In this document: positions 1 through 8,781 of the stretch, in pieces
How the letters are laid out: every line of letters begins with the position of its first letter
Numbering within the stretch: the first letter of the stretch is position 1
Assembly (NCBI RefSeq): GCF_019264445.1
Contig: NZ_JAHVAB010000065.1
Coordinates: forward strand, 39,977-103,976
Direction of reading: 5' to 3'
Source of the DNA: Hydrogenophaga sp.
Lineage (GTDB): Bacteria > Pseudomonadota > Gammaproteobacteria > Burkholderiales > Burkholderiaceae_C
DNA length: 64,000 nucleotides
Program-made: the position numbers and the translations under genes
The notes under the pieces: model-generated
What the model was told of the DNA's origin: nothing
The model's input: the letters and a program-made list of their open reading frames with translations, nothing else
Database searches by the model: none

Positions 1-738
1 CTTCAGGAACAGCACGATCACGCCGTAGCCCACGCCAAAGGCGATCAACGTGGCCAGCGCGGTGGGGCCGGCGGCCACGGGGCTGCCGTGTTGCCAGCTG
101 CGCAGCAGCTGGTAGAAGCCCGAGCCCATCACCGCGGGGATGGCCAGCAGGAACGAGTAGCGCGCCGCGGCCTCGCGCGTGTAGCCCATGAGCAGGCCGG
201 CGGTGATGGTGCCACCCGAGCGCGACACGCCGGGAATCAGCGCCATGGCCTGTGCCAGGCCAAACAGCACGCCATGGCGCCAGGTGAGCTGGTCCAGCGT
301 GCGTTCGCGCCGGCCCAGCCGGTCGGCCAGTCCCAGGATGACCGCGAAGACGATCAGCATGGTGGCGGTGATGTAGAGGTTGCGCAGCGAACCTTCAATG
401 GCGTTCTTGAACAGCAGGCCCAGCACGACGATGGGCACGGAGCCGATGATGATCAGCCAGCCCATGCGGGCGTCCGGGTCCTGGCGGCGCGCCGGCTGTG
501 TGAGCGACGCCCACCACGCCAGGAAGATGCGCGCGATGTCGTGCCGGAAGTACAGCAGCACCGCCAGTTCGGTGCCGATCTGCGTGATCGCCGTGAAGGC
601 GGCGCCCGGGTCACCGCCGGACGGCAGCAGCGGGCCAATGATGCGCAGGTGGGCGCTGGAGGAAACGGGGAGGAATTCGGTGAGGCCCTGGATGAGCCCC
701 AGGAAAGCGGCTTCAAGCCAGGCGGTGGCGGGATTCAT
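1..738 (-). CDS. uppP: Undecaprenyl-diphosphatase UppP/BacA (C-terminus cut by window edge)
   Basis: Membrane phosphatase that recycles undecaprenyl pyrophosphate to the monophosphate carrier used for peptidoglycan; overexpression gives bacitracin resistance in known members. The 246 visible residues begin [18 protein letters not shown] and contain the family motif [10 protein letters not shown] near residues 21-30 and the second active-site segment PGVSRSGGT near residue 175; several hydrophobic stretches are visible. The family is about 270 residues, so some 25 C-terminal residues lie outside the window. It is in the same direction as, and 62 bp downstream of, the ynjF-like gene. Identification is secure. 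Confidence 0.95.
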   Translation of the reverse strand, partial: MNPATAWLEAAFLGLIQGLTEFLPVSSSAHLRIIGPLLPSGGDPGAAFTAITQIGTELAVLLYFRHDIARIFLAWWASLTQPARRQDPDARMGWLIIIGSVPIVVLGLLFKNAIEGSLRNLYITATMLIVFAVILGLADRLGRRERTLDQLTWRHGVLFGLAQAMALIPGVSRSGGTITAGLLMGYTREAAARYSFLLAIPAVMGSGFYQLLRSWQHGSPVAAGPTALATLIAFGVGYGVIVLFLK

Positions 739-800
739 GGGTGTTGCGGGGGTGGTGCGAGGTGGGCAAAGTATAGGCAGTGCCCACCCGCGTCACGGCG

Positions 801-1406
801 TCAGCGAAAGCGCTGGTAACCCCAGACGATGCGCAGCGCAGTGGTGATGGCGCACAGCGCCGCAAAGCCATAGGCGATCTGCGGGAACCACGCCGGCCAC
901 AGGCACATGGCGACGAAGGCGGCCAGTGTCTCGGTGGCTTCGGTCAACCCACCCAGAAAGTAGAAGCCCTTGTCGGGGAAGTCGTGGGACTGCAGGCCCC
1001 GCTGGGCCGCGACGATGGCGAAGGCCAGGAAGCTGCTGCCCGTGCCGATGAAGCTGGCGAGCAGCACCGCGGCGGGCAGGGCGTTGCGGCTGGGGTCTGC
1101 CAGGGCAAAGGCCAGGGGAATGGACGCGTAGAACAGAAAGTCGAGCGTGATGTCGAGGAAGCTGCCGCGGTCGGTGGGCTGTGTGGCGCGCGCGACCGCA
1201 CCGTCCAGCCCGTCCATGAGGCGCGAGAGCAGCAGCAGCGCCAGGCCGACCAGCGGGCGACCCAGCGCAATCGCGGTGGCGGCGGCCAGCCCGAGGCCAA
1301 AGCCGATGAAGCTCAGGGCGTTGGCGTTCAGGCCCAGGCGCACCAGCGCGCTGGCCACGCGCGAGAGCAGTGGCTTGAGTGCGGTGTGCAGGGTGCGGTC
1401 AAGCAT
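801..1406 (-). CDS. ynjF: CDP-alcohol phosphatidyltransferase family membrane protein (YnjF-like)
   Basis: Integral membrane enzyme of 201 residues. The family transfers a phosphoalcohol from a CDP-alcohol in phospholipid synthesis, but the acceptor of this branch is unknown. The signature DG-x2-AR-x8-G-x3-D-x3-D is visible at about residues 67-89 (MDGLDGAVAR, then GSFLDITLD). It overlaps the end of the ATP-binding gene by 8 bp and closes the same unit as ynjB-C-D, the gene neighbourhood of E. coli ynjBCD-ynjF. That synteny supports the name more than any biochemical knowledge does. Whether it works together with the transporter is inference. Confidence 0.85.
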   Translation of the reverse strand: MLDRTLHTALKPLLSRVASALVRLGLNANALSFIGFGLGLAAATAIALGRPLVGLALLLLSRLMDGLDGAVARATQPTDRGSFLDITLDFLFYASIPLAFALADPSRNALPAAVLLASFIGTGSSFLAFAIVAAQRGLQSHDFPDKGFYFLGGLTEATETLAAFVAMCLWPAWFPQIAYGFAALCAITTALRIVWGYQRFR

Positions 1407-2031
1407 GGCCGAGGGCCATCACCTGCGCCGGGTCGGCGATGTCGGCGGCGTCGTGCGTCACCAGCACGGCCGGGATCTGCCGCGCGCGCAGGTGCCCGAA
1501 CACGAACGCACGGAACTGCTCGCGCAGCGCGGCGTCCAGGCGCGAGAACGGCTCGTCGAGCAGCAAGGCGCGCGGCTGGGCGAGCAGCGCGCGCATCAGG
1601 GCCACGCGCGCACGCTGGCCACCCGAGAGGGTGGCCGGGTCGCGCGGGCCGAAACCCGCCAGGCCGGCTTCCTGCAGCGCGCGTTCCACGGCGGCGTCGC
1701 GCTCGCGCGCAGGGCCGGCGGGCACGGCGAACCGCAGGTTTTCGGCCACCGTCATGTGTGCAAACAGCAGGTCGTCCTGAAACAGCAGGCCGATGCCGCG
1801 CTGTGCGGTGGGCAGGTGGGTGAGGTCATGGCCGTCCAGCGCCACGGTGCCTTCGAAATGCAGGGCTTCGCGGTCGAGCGTGCCAGCGATGGCGGCCAGC
1901 ACCGTGCTCTTGCCGCAGCCGCTGGGCCCCATGAGCGTGAGGATCTGGCCGCTCTCCACGCTCAGGCGCAGGTGCTGCACCAGGGTGTGCTGGCGCGTGG
2001 CCAGGCGCTGGATGTGCACGGACAAGGTCAT
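1399..2031 (-). CDS. ynjD: ABC transporter ATP-binding protein, YnjD family
   Basis: Cytoplasmic ATPase of a three-part importer, 210 residues. Walker A is GPSGCGKST near residue 34, the ABC signature LSGGQRARVA lies near residue 133, and Walker B is ALLLDEPFS shortly after. The start is set by a clean ATGA overlap with the permease stop (TGA at 2028-2030); an earlier ATG at 2043 would add four residues. It sits in the order ynjB-ynjC-ynjD as in E. coli. The substrate of this transporter family is not established. Confidence 0.88.
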   Translation of the reverse strand: MTLSVHIQRLATRQHTLVQHLRLSVESGQILTLMGPSGCGKSTVLAAIAGTLDREALHFEGTVALDGHDLTHLPTAQRGIGLLFQDDLLFAHMTVAENLRFAVPAGPARERDAAVERALQEAGLAGFGPRDPATLSGGQRARVALMRALLAQPRALLLDEPFSRLDAALREQFRAFVFGHLRARQIPAVLVTHDAADIADPAQVMALGHA

Positions 2032-3674
2032 GCAGGCGCCCATGTGAATCGGCGCGGGCGACCCAGCCAGGCCGCCAGCGCAAAGACCAGCACCGGCAGG
2101 GCGATCTGCAGGCCGGCGTACGCGCTGGTGAGCGAGCGCTGCCCGCCCGAGGCGAGCGTGACCGCTTCGGTGGTGACGCTGGAAAAACGGCCGGCGCCGA
2201 GGTAGAGCGTGGGCAGGTACTGCGCCACGCTCACCGCAAAGCCCACAGCCGCCGCCGAGGCCAGCGAGCGGCGCAGCAGCGGCCATTTCACGCGCCACAG
2301 AAAGCGCACGGGGCCATGACCCAGGCTCGCGTTGAGCTGTGCGTAGCGCGCATCAAAACCGAGGTACGCCGGGCTGAGCGCCAGCAGCACATACGGCAGC
2401 ACCATGAGCGTGTGCGCCAGCAGCAGGCCGCTGGCCTGTCCTTCGAGCTGCAGCTGCAGGCCCACGCGGTACAAGCCCACCACCCACAGCACGGCGGGCA
2501 GCACCAGCGGCAGGTAGAGCACGGGGCGTACGGCCCGGTCCCAGCGGCGCGGCGCCACCTCCAGCCACGCCACGCTCCACACCAGCGCAATGGCGCTGCT
2601 GCCGCCGGCCAGCCACAGGGTGGTCCAGGCGGTCTGGCTGCTGTGTGCCACCTGCGCCCAGGCCGCCAGCGTCCAGGACTGTGGCCATACCTCGGGGAAG
2701 GCCCACACGCCACTTACGCTGCCCACCGCCAGCGCGAGCAGCACGGCGGCGTAAAAGCCCGTGAGCAACCACAGGTCTGCATGCAGGGGCAAGCCAGCGC
2801 CGGTGGCGGCACGCCCGCGCTGCCCGCGCCCTTGTGCAAGCGCATGGCGCCACACGCGTTGCGCGCCCAGCCATGCCGCGCTGCACACCAGCACCAGCAG
2901 CGCCAGCCACACACCGGCGGCGGCCCCTTGCGCATAGGTGGCGGGGTCCACGTCCTGCAGCCATTGCCACGCCTGCACGGCCAGGGTGGGGGGTGCGGCG
3001 GGGCCGATGACCAGGGCCATGTCCACCACCGTAAGGCCATAAGCCAGCACCGCGAGCAGTGGCCAGCGCAGGCGCACCGCCAGCTGCGGCCAGAGCACCA
3101 GCCAGAATGCGCGCTGCGGCGAGTAGCCCAGCGTCTGCGCCAGTGCATGCTCGGCGCGCCAGCGCTGGCGCACGTCGTCGCGCTGCAGCTGGGTGGCGGC
3201 GGTCCACAGCAGAAAGGGAATTTCCTTGGCCACCAGCGCCAGGATCAGTCCCAGGCCCCACGGGTCTTGCGTGGTGGGCCACGGCGGGGGTTGGTCAAAG
3301 CCGGTGAGCCAGGGCGAAAACACGCGCAGCAGCCAGCCGCTGGGCGAGAGCAGAAACAACAGGCCGATGGCCAGCGCCGCGTGGGGCGTGGCCAGCATCA
3401 CCGGCAAGCCGCGCAGCAGGCGCGCCAGACCCTGGCGCACAAACCCCTGCGCCAGCAGCGCGGCGGCGCCCCACCAGGCCAGCAGGGTGGCGATCAGGCC
3501 CGTCCAGAGCGTGAGGGCCAGGGCCTGCCACAGCGCAGGGGTCTGGACCAACGCGCGCCACGCCTCGGGCTGGCTGCCGCTGTGGAGCGCCGCCAGCGCG
3601 GTCCACACCATGGGCACGGCCACCAGCGCCAGCAGCGCCGTGGCGGCGGACGCTCGAAGACGATGGGCCGACAC
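2028..3674 (-). CDS. ynjC: ABC transporter permease, YnjC family (fused double-domain)
   Basis: Inner-membrane permease of 548 residues with two successive permease domains, so one polypeptide supplies both membrane halves. Hydrophobic segments run throughout. An EAA-like loop is visible in the first half around the text EHALAQTLGYSPQRAFWLVL. The gene lies 4 bp after ynjB and overlaps ynjD by ATGA, indicating strict co-expression. The architecture matches the YnjC/COG4135 group. The transported compound is unknown; its position behind a copper-linked bufferin operon hints at a metal or metal-peptide role, but that is inference. Confidence 0.88.
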   Translation of the reverse strand: MSAHRLRASAATALLALVAVPMVWTALAALHSGSQPEAWRALVQTPALWQALALTLWTGLIATLLAWWGAAALLAQGFVRQGLARLLRGLPVMLATPHAALAIGLLFLLSPSGWLLRVFSPWLTGFDQPPPWPTTQDPWGLGLILALVAKEIPFLLWTAATQLQRDDVRQRWRAEHALAQTLGYSPQRAFWLVLWPQLAVRLRWPLLAVLAYGLTVVDMALVIGPAAPPTLAVQAWQWLQDVDPATYAQGAAAGVWLALLVLVCSAAWLGAQRVWRHALAQGRGQRGRAATGAGLPLHADLWLLTGFYAAVLLALAVGSVSGVWAFPEVWPQSWTLAAWAQVAHSSQTAWTTLWLAGGSSAIALVWSVAWLEVAPRRWDRAVRPVLYLPLVLPAVLWVVGLYRVGLQLQLEGQASGLLLAHTLMVLPYVLLALSPAYLGFDARYAQLNASLGHGPVRFLWRVKWPLLRRSLASAAAVGFAVSVAQYLPTLYLGAGRFSSVTTEAVTLASGGQRSLTSAYAGLQIALPVLVFALAAWLGRPRRFTWAPA

Positions 3675-3678
3675 GGTG

Positions 3679-4893
3679 TCAGGCGCCGTAGCGCTGGGCC
3701 CAGGCTTTCTCCAGAGGGTCGACCCACGACGCGTGCGGCTCGGGCAGCGTGGGTGCCGGGCTCTTCACCAACCCCGGCAGTTGCCCGGTGCCAAAGAGGG
3801 CGCGCTCGGGTGCGGGCAGGCGCGCCACGTCCAGCACGGTGGGGTCGCCCCAGTGGGCAATGTCGGCCTTGCGCGCCTGTGCGGCGGGCGAGAGCAGGAA
3901 GTTGGCCACGACCTGCGCACCGGCCCGGGCGCGTGCGTTGTATGGAATCGCCACGAAGTGCGTGTTGCCGATCGTGCCCTTCTCAAACTGCCAGCTCACC
4001 ACCGTGGCGGGCAGGCGTTTGGCGGCGATCTCGTTGGCGGCTTCGTTCGGGTTGAAGGTGATGGCCAGCAGCAGCTCGCCGTCGGCCATCATCTGGCGCA
4101 CGGCAGCCGCGTTCAGCGGGAACTGCTTGCCGCCGCGCCACAGGTGCGGGCGCAGGGCGTCCAGGAAGGGCCAGAGCGGGGCGGTCTGCGCTGCAAAGGT
4201 GGCGTCGGTGACGGGCTTGGCGAGGGCCTGGCGGTCCGGGGCGAATTCGACCAAGGCCTGCTTGATGAAGGTGGTGCCGTGAAAGTCGGGCAGGCGCGGG
4301 TGCGTGATGCGCCCGGGCTGGCTGCGCGCCAGGGCCAGCAGCGCCTGCATGCTCTGCGGTGGCTGGGGCAGGCGCTTGCTGTCGGCAAACAGGGTGAACT
4401 GCGCCATGCCCCAGGGCGATTCCATGCCTTCGGTCGGCACGGAAAAGTCGTTGAGCGTGGTGGGCTTGCCGGCGGTGTCGACCCAGCGGAAGTTGGGCTG
4501 TGCCTCGGCCCACGGGCCAAACAGCAAGCCCTCGCGTTTCATGGCGGCGAAGTTCTCGCCGTTGATCCACACCAGGTCCACCGTGCCTTCACCGGCGGCG
4601 CGGCCGGCGGCTTTTTCGGCGCGCACGCGCTTGACCACGTCGGCGGTGTCGGTGATCTTGACGTGCTGCAAGGTGATTCCGTGCGCGCCTTTCACCTGCT
4701 GCGCCACCCACTGCAGGTAGGCGTTGGTCTGCTCGCTGCCGGCCCACGCGTTCCAGTAGACGGTCTGGCCGCGGGCCGCTTTCTCGACCTCGGCCCAGGG
4801 CGCGCTGGCCTGGGCCCACACCGATGGCAGTGCGGTGCCGCCCGCGGCGAGCAGCAGGTGGCGTCGGGTGAGGTGGGGCAGGTGTGGGGGCAA
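3679..4893 (-). CDS. ynjB: ABC transporter substrate-binding protein, YnjB family, Tat-like signal
   Basis: Periplasmic binding protein of 404 residues with a twin-arginine-like leader (LTRRHLLLAAGG, then a cleavage region near VWAQA). Fold and text (VYWNAWAGSEQTNAYLQW near residues 44-62; VDLVWINGENFAAMK) match the YnjB/COG4134 group. The reading frame offers a TTG start at 4893 preceded by GGAGA about 7 bases upstream; no ATG lies near. It starts 33 bp after the stop of the DoxX gene bufD, so it is probably read through from the bufferin operon. Ligand unknown. Confidence 0.86.
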   Translation of the reverse strand: MPPHLPHLTRRHLLLAAGGTALPSVWAQASAPWAEVEKAARGQTVYWNAWAGSEQTNAYLQWVAQQVKGAHGITLQHVKITDTADVVKRVRAEKAAGRAAGEGTVDLVWINGENFAAMKREGLLFGPWAEAQPNFRWVDTAGKPTTLNDFSVPTEGMESPWGMAQFTLFADSKRLPQPPQSMQALLALARSQPGRITHPRLPDFHGTTFIKQALVEFAPDRQALAKPVTDATFAAQTAPLWPFLDALRPHLWRGGKQFPLNAAAVRQMMADGELLLAITFNPNEAANEIAAKRLPATVVSWQFEKGTIGNTHFVAIPYNARARAGAQVVANFLLSPAAQARKADIAHWGDPTVLDVARLPAPERALFGTGQLPGLVKSPAPTLPEPHASWVDPLEKAWAQRYGA

Positions 4894-4926
4894 GGGCGTT
4901 CTCCGGCGTGCGTTGGAGTCGGGAGC

Positions 4927-5418
4927 TTAGTTCAAGGCCATGCCGCGTGCACGCGCGCGGTCAAGCCGGGGATGGAGCCATGCACAGTCCAGCGACCATT
5001 TGCCCAGGCCGTGGATCGCCAGCGCGGCCAGCAGCACGCCCCAGGTGATGTGCTGCTGCAGCGCGGCGGGGGCGATCTCGGCCAGGCTGATCACCGCCAC
5101 CACGTTCACCACCGACAGACCCAGCGCCGCAAACCGGCCGGCCAGGCCCAGCAAGAGCAGCACGGGCAGCACCAGCTCGCCGGTGGTGCCCGCGATGGCG
5201 GCAACCTCGGGCGGGAGCAGGGGCACGTGGTATTCCTCGGTAAACAGCAGGATCGTGGTGTCCCAGTCGCGCACCTTGGTCAGGCCGGCCAGAAAGAAGG
5301 CTTGCGCGAGGTACACGCGCGCGGCCAGTGCGGCAGCGGGTTGCGCGAGGTCGAGGGCATGGGTGACCCGCTGCCAGAGGGCCAGGCCGCGCTGCAGGAG
5401 GGAAGGGCTCGAGTTCAT
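4927..5418 (-). CDS. DoxX family membrane protein (bufferin-operon BufD-like)
   Basis: Inner-membrane protein of 163 residues with about four hydrophobic helices (ARVYLAQAFFLAGLTK near residue 34; a long Leu/Val-rich helix near LVLPVLLLLGLAG; ITWGVLLAALAIHGLGKWS). DoxX proteins commonly close DUF2282-DUF692-DUF2063 operons. The start ATG at 5418 overlaps the stop of the preceding DUF2063 gene by ATGA, which fixes the start and argues for coupling. A redox or quinone-related role is assumed for the family but is not shown by this sequence. Confidence 0.9.
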   Translation of the reverse strand: MNSSPSLLQRGLALWQRVTHALDLAQPAAALAARVYLAQAFFLAGLTKVRDWDTTILLFTEEYHVPLLPPEVAAIAGTTGELVLPVLLLLGLAGRFAALGLSVVNVVAVISLAEIAPAALQQHITWGVLLAALAIHGLGKWSLDCAWLHPRLDRARARGMALN

Positions 5419-6260
5419 GGGGTTTCCTTGTGGGGTGATGGGGTGTGCGAGGCGGCGGGGTGTGCGTCGATCACGCCGAGCAACAGGCCTTGTTGCACGG
5501 CTTGGGCGAGCCAGGTGGCGAGGTCGAGTTCGTGGTCTTGCGAGGCGATGGCGTCCAAGGCTTCGGGCAGCGATGCGCCGCCCAGCGTCGCCTGCAACAG
5601 CGTGGCCTCGGCGCGCGTGCAGGCACGCATGCAGGGGCGCAGGCCCTGGCGCCAGACCACGGCAGATTCGCCCACGCCGTCGCGCAGGCGTTCGGCCGCT
5701 TGTTGCAGGCTGGGCGGGGTGTCGCCGTGCAGGTCTGCATCGGTCGGGCGGTGCGCGCCCACCAGACTCGCCACAGGCCATGGGCTGGTGAACACCGCCG
5801 TGCCGGGCGCCAGGCGCAGGGCCAGGTGCTGCGGGTCTTCGCTGCTCAGGCGCGCAAAGCTGGCGGTGTCCAGGTCGGCATCGGGTGCGCCGGCGGCGCG
5901 GTGCAGGGCCCATTCGATATGGGCCACATCGGCCAGGTAGGGCAGGTCGGTGAGCTGCGGGTGCCGCTGCAGAAAGCCGGGCAGCGCGTCGCCCCAGTGC
6001 GCCAGATCGCCGCGCGTGGGTGGGTGCTGGTGCCAGAGTTCGCGCGCCAGCGGCGCCAAGTTCTCGTCGCCCAGCAGTTGGGCCATCACTGGATAGGTGG
6101 TGCGCAGCGAACGCTCGGCCAGCGCGTGGCCGTTGGCGCGGTAGGCCATCAGGCCGCGTCCGGTGTGGGGTTGGAGCCAGGCATCGAGAGCGGGGCACAC
6201 GCCCGGCTGCGTGAAGAGCGCTTCCAGCAGGGCTTGCTGTTGGTGGGCGAGCGCGGTCAT
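5415..6260 (-). CDS. bufC: DUF2063 family protein, BufC/MbnC-like partner of the DUF692 oxygenase
   Basis: 281-residue cytoplasmic protein. The N-terminal DUF2063 domain (about residues 5-95) shows the family text [21 protein letters not shown] followed by [19 protein letters not shown]. This family is the recognition partner of DUF692 enzymes in RiPP pathways and delivers the precursor peptide to the oxygenase. It is ATGA-coupled both to bufB upstream (6257-6260) and to the DoxX gene downstream (5415-5418). The C-terminal half is less conserved and Ala/Leu-rich. It is also known as the GigB-type gene in metal-responsive clusters. Confidence 0.9.
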   Translation of the reverse strand: MTALAHQQQALLEALFTQPGVCPALDAWLQPHTGRGLMAYRANGHALAERSLRTTYPVMAQLLGDENLAPLARELWHQHPPTRGDLAHWGDALPGFLQRHPQLTDLPYLADVAHIEWALHRAAGAPDADLDTASFARLSSEDPQHLALRLAPGTAVFTSPWPVASLVGAHRPTDADLHGDTPPSLQQAAERLRDGVGESAVVWRQGLRPCMRACTRAEATLLQATLGGASLPEALDAIASQDHELDLATWLAQAVQQGLLLGVIDAHPAASHTPSPHKETP

Positions 6261-7153
6261 GCGGGCACCGCCTCACGCGCGAGCGCTGCGCTCGCGTGTT
6301 GCCGCGCGGTGGCGGCTTCGTCCAGCAGCACAGGGAGCGCGGGCAGGTCCGTGTCCCATTCGATCAGCGAGGGCACAGCGCCAAAGCGCTGCAAGGCGTG
6401 TCGGTAGAGCGACCAGACATCGGCGCACACGCGGCTGCCGTGGTCGTCGATGACGATGTCGCCGCAGTCCACGTGGCCGGCCAGATGCAGCTCGGCCACC
6501 GTGCCCGGCGCGATGGCGTCGAGCCACTGGCGGCCACTTGCCATGGGGTTTGCGTGCGCGTCGTTGAGCGCGTTCACGAAGATGTTGTTCACGTCCACCA
6601 GCAGCTGGCAGCCGGTGCGCTGGGCGAGCGCGTTGAGGAAGGTGGGCTCGTCCATGTCGGCCACGCGCCAGCGCAGGTAGGCCGAGAGGTTTTCCACGGC
6701 GATGGGACGGCGCAGGCGGTCTTGTACGCGCTGCACGTTGGCGCACATGGTGTCGAGCGCCTCGCGGGTGAAGGGCGAGGGCAGCAGGTCCGACGCATGC
6801 AATGCCGCGCCGCCGGGCAGCACGCCGCGCGCAAAGCTGGCGTGGTCGCTCACGCGCACGGGTTCGATGTCGTGCACCAGCGCGGCGAGGTGCTCCAGGT
6901 GCCAGGGGTCGATGCCCTGTGCCGAGCCGAGCGAAAGCCCCACGCCGTGCAGGCTGATGGGGTAGCGTTCGCGGCCCTGGCGCAGCACCGCACGGGCGGC
7001 ACCGCCGGGGGCGAAGAAGTTTTCGGAATGGACTTCCAGAAAGTCCAGTGCCGGCTGCTGCTCGAGCAGCTCGGCGTCATGGGGGTGCCGCCAGCCGATG
7101 CCCGTGGCGCAGGCCTTGGGTGCCTGTGGGGCGGGCTGTTCGGTGGCGGTCAT
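6257..7153 (-). CDS. bufB: DUF692 multinuclear iron oxygenase (MNIO), BufB/MbnB-like
   Basis: 298-residue TIM-barrel enzyme of the MNIO family, which modifies Cys (or other residues) of ribosomally made peptides using two or three iron ions. Family landmarks seen in order: [12 protein letters not shown] (residue ~18), [10 protein letters not shown] (~38), [12 protein letters not shown] (~66), VSDHASF (~100), [10 protein letters not shown] (~151), [12 protein letters not shown] (~181), [11 protein letters not shown] (~219) and [10 protein letters not shown] (~264); the His, Asp, Asn and Glu positions expected as iron ligands are present. The likely substrate is the BufA precursor encoded 27 bp upstream; the product would be a copper-binding modified peptide. 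Confidence 0.93.
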   Translation of the reverse strand: MTATEQPAPQAPKACATGIGWRHPHDAELLEQQPALDFLEVHSENFFAPGGAARAVLRQGRERYPISLHGVGLSLGSAQGIDPWHLEHLAALVHDIEPVRVSDHASFARGVLPGGAALHASDLLPSPFTREALDTMCANVQRVQDRLRRPIAVENLSAYLRWRVADMDEPTFLNALAQRTGCQLLVDVNNIFVNALNDAHANPMASGRQWLDAIAPGTVAELHLAGHVDCGDIVIDDHGSRVCADVWSLYRHALQRFGAVPSLIEWDTDLPALPVLLDEAATARQHASAALAREAVPA

Positions 7154-7180
7154 GGCGAAGCCGTTGAAAGCTCGACCCGA

Positions 7181-7462
7181 TCAGGACTTCTTCATGCCCA
7201 TCTTGGCTTCGTCCGCAGTCATGCCCTTCATTTGCTTGCAGGTGCCGGCGGACACGTACTTCCACTCGCCTTTGTCGTTGTCGACCTTGGCTTGCCCTGC
7301 GCACGAGTGTGAGCCGGACAGGTTGGCGCAATCGTTCTGGCCTGCTTTGGCGATGCCGAAGCATTTTTCCTTGCCCGAGTTCTGCGCCAGGGCGGGGGTG
7401 GAGAGCAGGGCCAGCGACATCAGGGAAGTGGCGGCGGCGGCGATCAGGTGGCGTTGGTTCAT
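7181..7462 (-). CDS. bufA: DUF2282 secreted small protein, bufferin precursor BufA1-like
   Basis: 93-residue precursor with a Sec signal (residues 1-26, ending TPALAQ) and a mature part holding four Cys: C34 in [13 protein letters not shown]45, C54 in SHSCAGQAK and C75 in SAGTCK. This is the pattern of DUF2282 bufferins, in which DUF692/DUF2063 enzymes convert Cys to copper-binding heterocycles. The start at 7462 has a good AGGAG site 7 bases upstream; a 14-codon longer reading has none. It is first in the bufA-B-C-D unit. Whether all four Cys are modified cannot be read from sequence. Confidence 0.92.
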   Translation of the reverse strand: MNQRHLIAAAATSLMSLALLSTPALAQNSGKEKCFGIAKAGQNDCANLSGSHSCAGQAKVDNDKGEWKYVSAGTCKQMKGMTADEAKMGMKKS

Positions 7463-7597
7463 GGAAAACTCCTGGTGGGTGAAAAAAGAGATGAGAAACA
7501 TCAACCCGTCGCTTCTTGCCCTTGGCGGGGAAAAGTCCGGCAGGTTGAGCGTTGGTCAGGCCGCGATCGTGTTTCTTACGACGACCGCAAAAAATCT
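7463..7597 (-). promoter_or_regulatory. Leader/promoter region of the bufferin operon with possible ECF-type elements
   Basis: 135 bp between the TlpA-like gene and bufA. Reading the minus strand, GTGAAG (7601-7596) is followed 12 bases later by CGTC (7583-7580), loosely resembling an ECF-sigma promoter; the neighbouring ECF sigma gene makes it worth testing. The match is weak and the spacing shorter than usual, so it is only a candidate. Confidence 0.3.
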
Positions 7598-8137
7598 TCA
7601 CAGCAGATCGGCCACGCGATCCCACGCTTGTGCGGGCACGCGCCCATGGTGACTTTCCACCACGCGGCCGCTTTTATCAAGCAGGAACAATGCAGGCAGC
7701 TGGCCTGTTGGCCCGAAGCTGTGTTCATGACCGCGTTCGCCCGCCCACAGGGTGGTGAACCGCTGGGAGGCAGGGATGGTGAGCTGAACGAGACGCTGAT
7801 GCGCCTCGATGGCTGAGCGCGATGTGTCGGTGCTCACACTCACCAGCTCGAAGGGCTGGCCCTGCCAGCCTTTGACGTTGGCGCGGAGTTCGGGCATCTT
7901 GTCTCGGCAGACTGCGCAGTCGGTGGACCAGAACAACACCATCACGACCTTGCCGCGCAGTCGGGCAAGGTCAAAAGCCTGTCCATCCAGCGTGGGGCCG
8001 CGCAGTTGCGCAGGCGCGGCGGCAGGCGTGGGCGTTGCGGTTTGGGCCAGCGCGGGCGAAACCTGACGGATCAGGCCCATGCCGAGGGCGAGCCGCAACA
8101 GCGAGCGGCGTTGGGTCAAAGCGGGAGACGGGAACAT
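7598..8137 (-). CDS. TlpA/redoxin-like periplasmic thioredoxin-fold protein
   Basis: 179 residues with a twin-arginine-like leader (LTQRRSLLRLALG, then PALAQ) and a thioredoxin fold carrying the redox pair C74-x2-C77 in FWSTDCAVCRDKMPEL. It resembles TlpA-type disulfide reductases, which in other bacteria keep copper or Cys-protein maturation going in the periplasm. The start at 8137 follows AGGAGG at a normal distance; an upstream in-frame start would overlap the divergent sigma gene. It lies just upstream of bufA in the same direction and only 59 bp from the divergent sigma factor, so it probably belongs to the same metal-response module, perhaps reducing BufA Cys (inference). Confidence 0.85.
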   Translation of the reverse strand: MFPSPALTQRRSLLRLALGMGLIRQVSPALAQTATPTPAAAPAQLRGPTLDGQAFDLARLRGKVVMVLFWSTDCAVCRDKMPELRANVKGWQGQPFELVSVSTDTSRSAIEAHQRLVQLTIPASQRFTTLWAGERGHEHSFGPTGQLPALFLLDKSGRVVESHHGRVPAQAWDRVADLL

Positions 8138-8196
8138 GAGCACCTCCTGTGGTGCCTTTTGTCGTGCCAGGCGCCGCTTCATTACACTCAGCCCCC

Positions 8197-8781
8197 ATGT
8201 CCACACCCCCCAACGCCACGTTTGAACACCAGGTGGCCGATTTGCGTGTGTATTTGCTCAAATTTGCGCGCCTGCAGCTGCGCAACGAGGCCTGGGCCGA
8301 AGACGCGGTGTCGGAAACCCTGCTGGCCGCGCTCAGCAAACCCCAGGCGTTTGAGCAGCGCTCGCAGCTCAAGACCTGGCTGGTGGGCATCCTCAAACAC
8401 AAGATCATCGACGCCTTGCGCCACCACAGCCGTGAGGTGTGTGTGTCCGGCGGCACGGACGACGACCAGGCCGACCCGCTGGAGGACATGGCCTTCAAGG
8501 CCGACGGTCACTTTGCCGAGAAGCCCGCCGAATGGGGCAACCCCGAGCAGGACATGAACAGCCGCCAGTTTTTCGCGGTGCTGGAGGCATGCACCGACAA
8601 GCTGCCCGCCGTGCAAGGACGCCTGTTCCTGATGCGCGAGTGGCTGGAGCTCTCCAGCGAAGACATCTGTAAGGAACTGTCGCTCACGCCGACCAATCTC
8701 TACGTCCAGCTCCACCGGGCCCGTCTGCGCTTGCGCGAGTGCCTGGAGCTCAACTGGTTTGCCCGCCCGTCCACGCCATGA
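8197..8781 (+). CDS. ECF-type RNA polymerase sigma factor
   Basis: 194 residues. Region 2 (about residues 11-75: VYLLKFARLQLRNEAWAEDA, then LKTWLVGILKHKIIDALR) and region 4 (about 125-185: LFLMREWLELSSEDICKELS, then LYVQLHRARLRLRECLE) are both complete. The ATG at 8197 is chosen because homology begins right there. It is divergent from the TlpA-bufABCD unit and ATGA-coupled to a small zinc-binding gene, the usual sigma/anti-sigma arrangement. DUF2282 clusters elsewhere are often governed by an adjacent ECF sigma factor, so the bufferin operon is the likely target. Confidence 0.92.
   Translation: MSTPPNATFEHQVADLRVYLLKFARLQLRNEAWAEDAVSETLLAALSKPQAFEQRSQLKTWLVGILKHKIIDALRHHSREVCVSGGTDDDQADPLEDMAFKADGHFAEKPAEWGNPEQDMNSRQFFAVLEACTDKLPAVQGRLFLMREWLELSSEDICKELSLTPTNLYVQLHRARLRLRECLELNWFARPSTP

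Noticed and set aside
3193..5940. A 915-codon open frame on the plus strand
   Set aside because: It is antisense to ynjC, ynjB, bufD and bufC, which have clear families; long empty frames are common in this GC-rich DNA.
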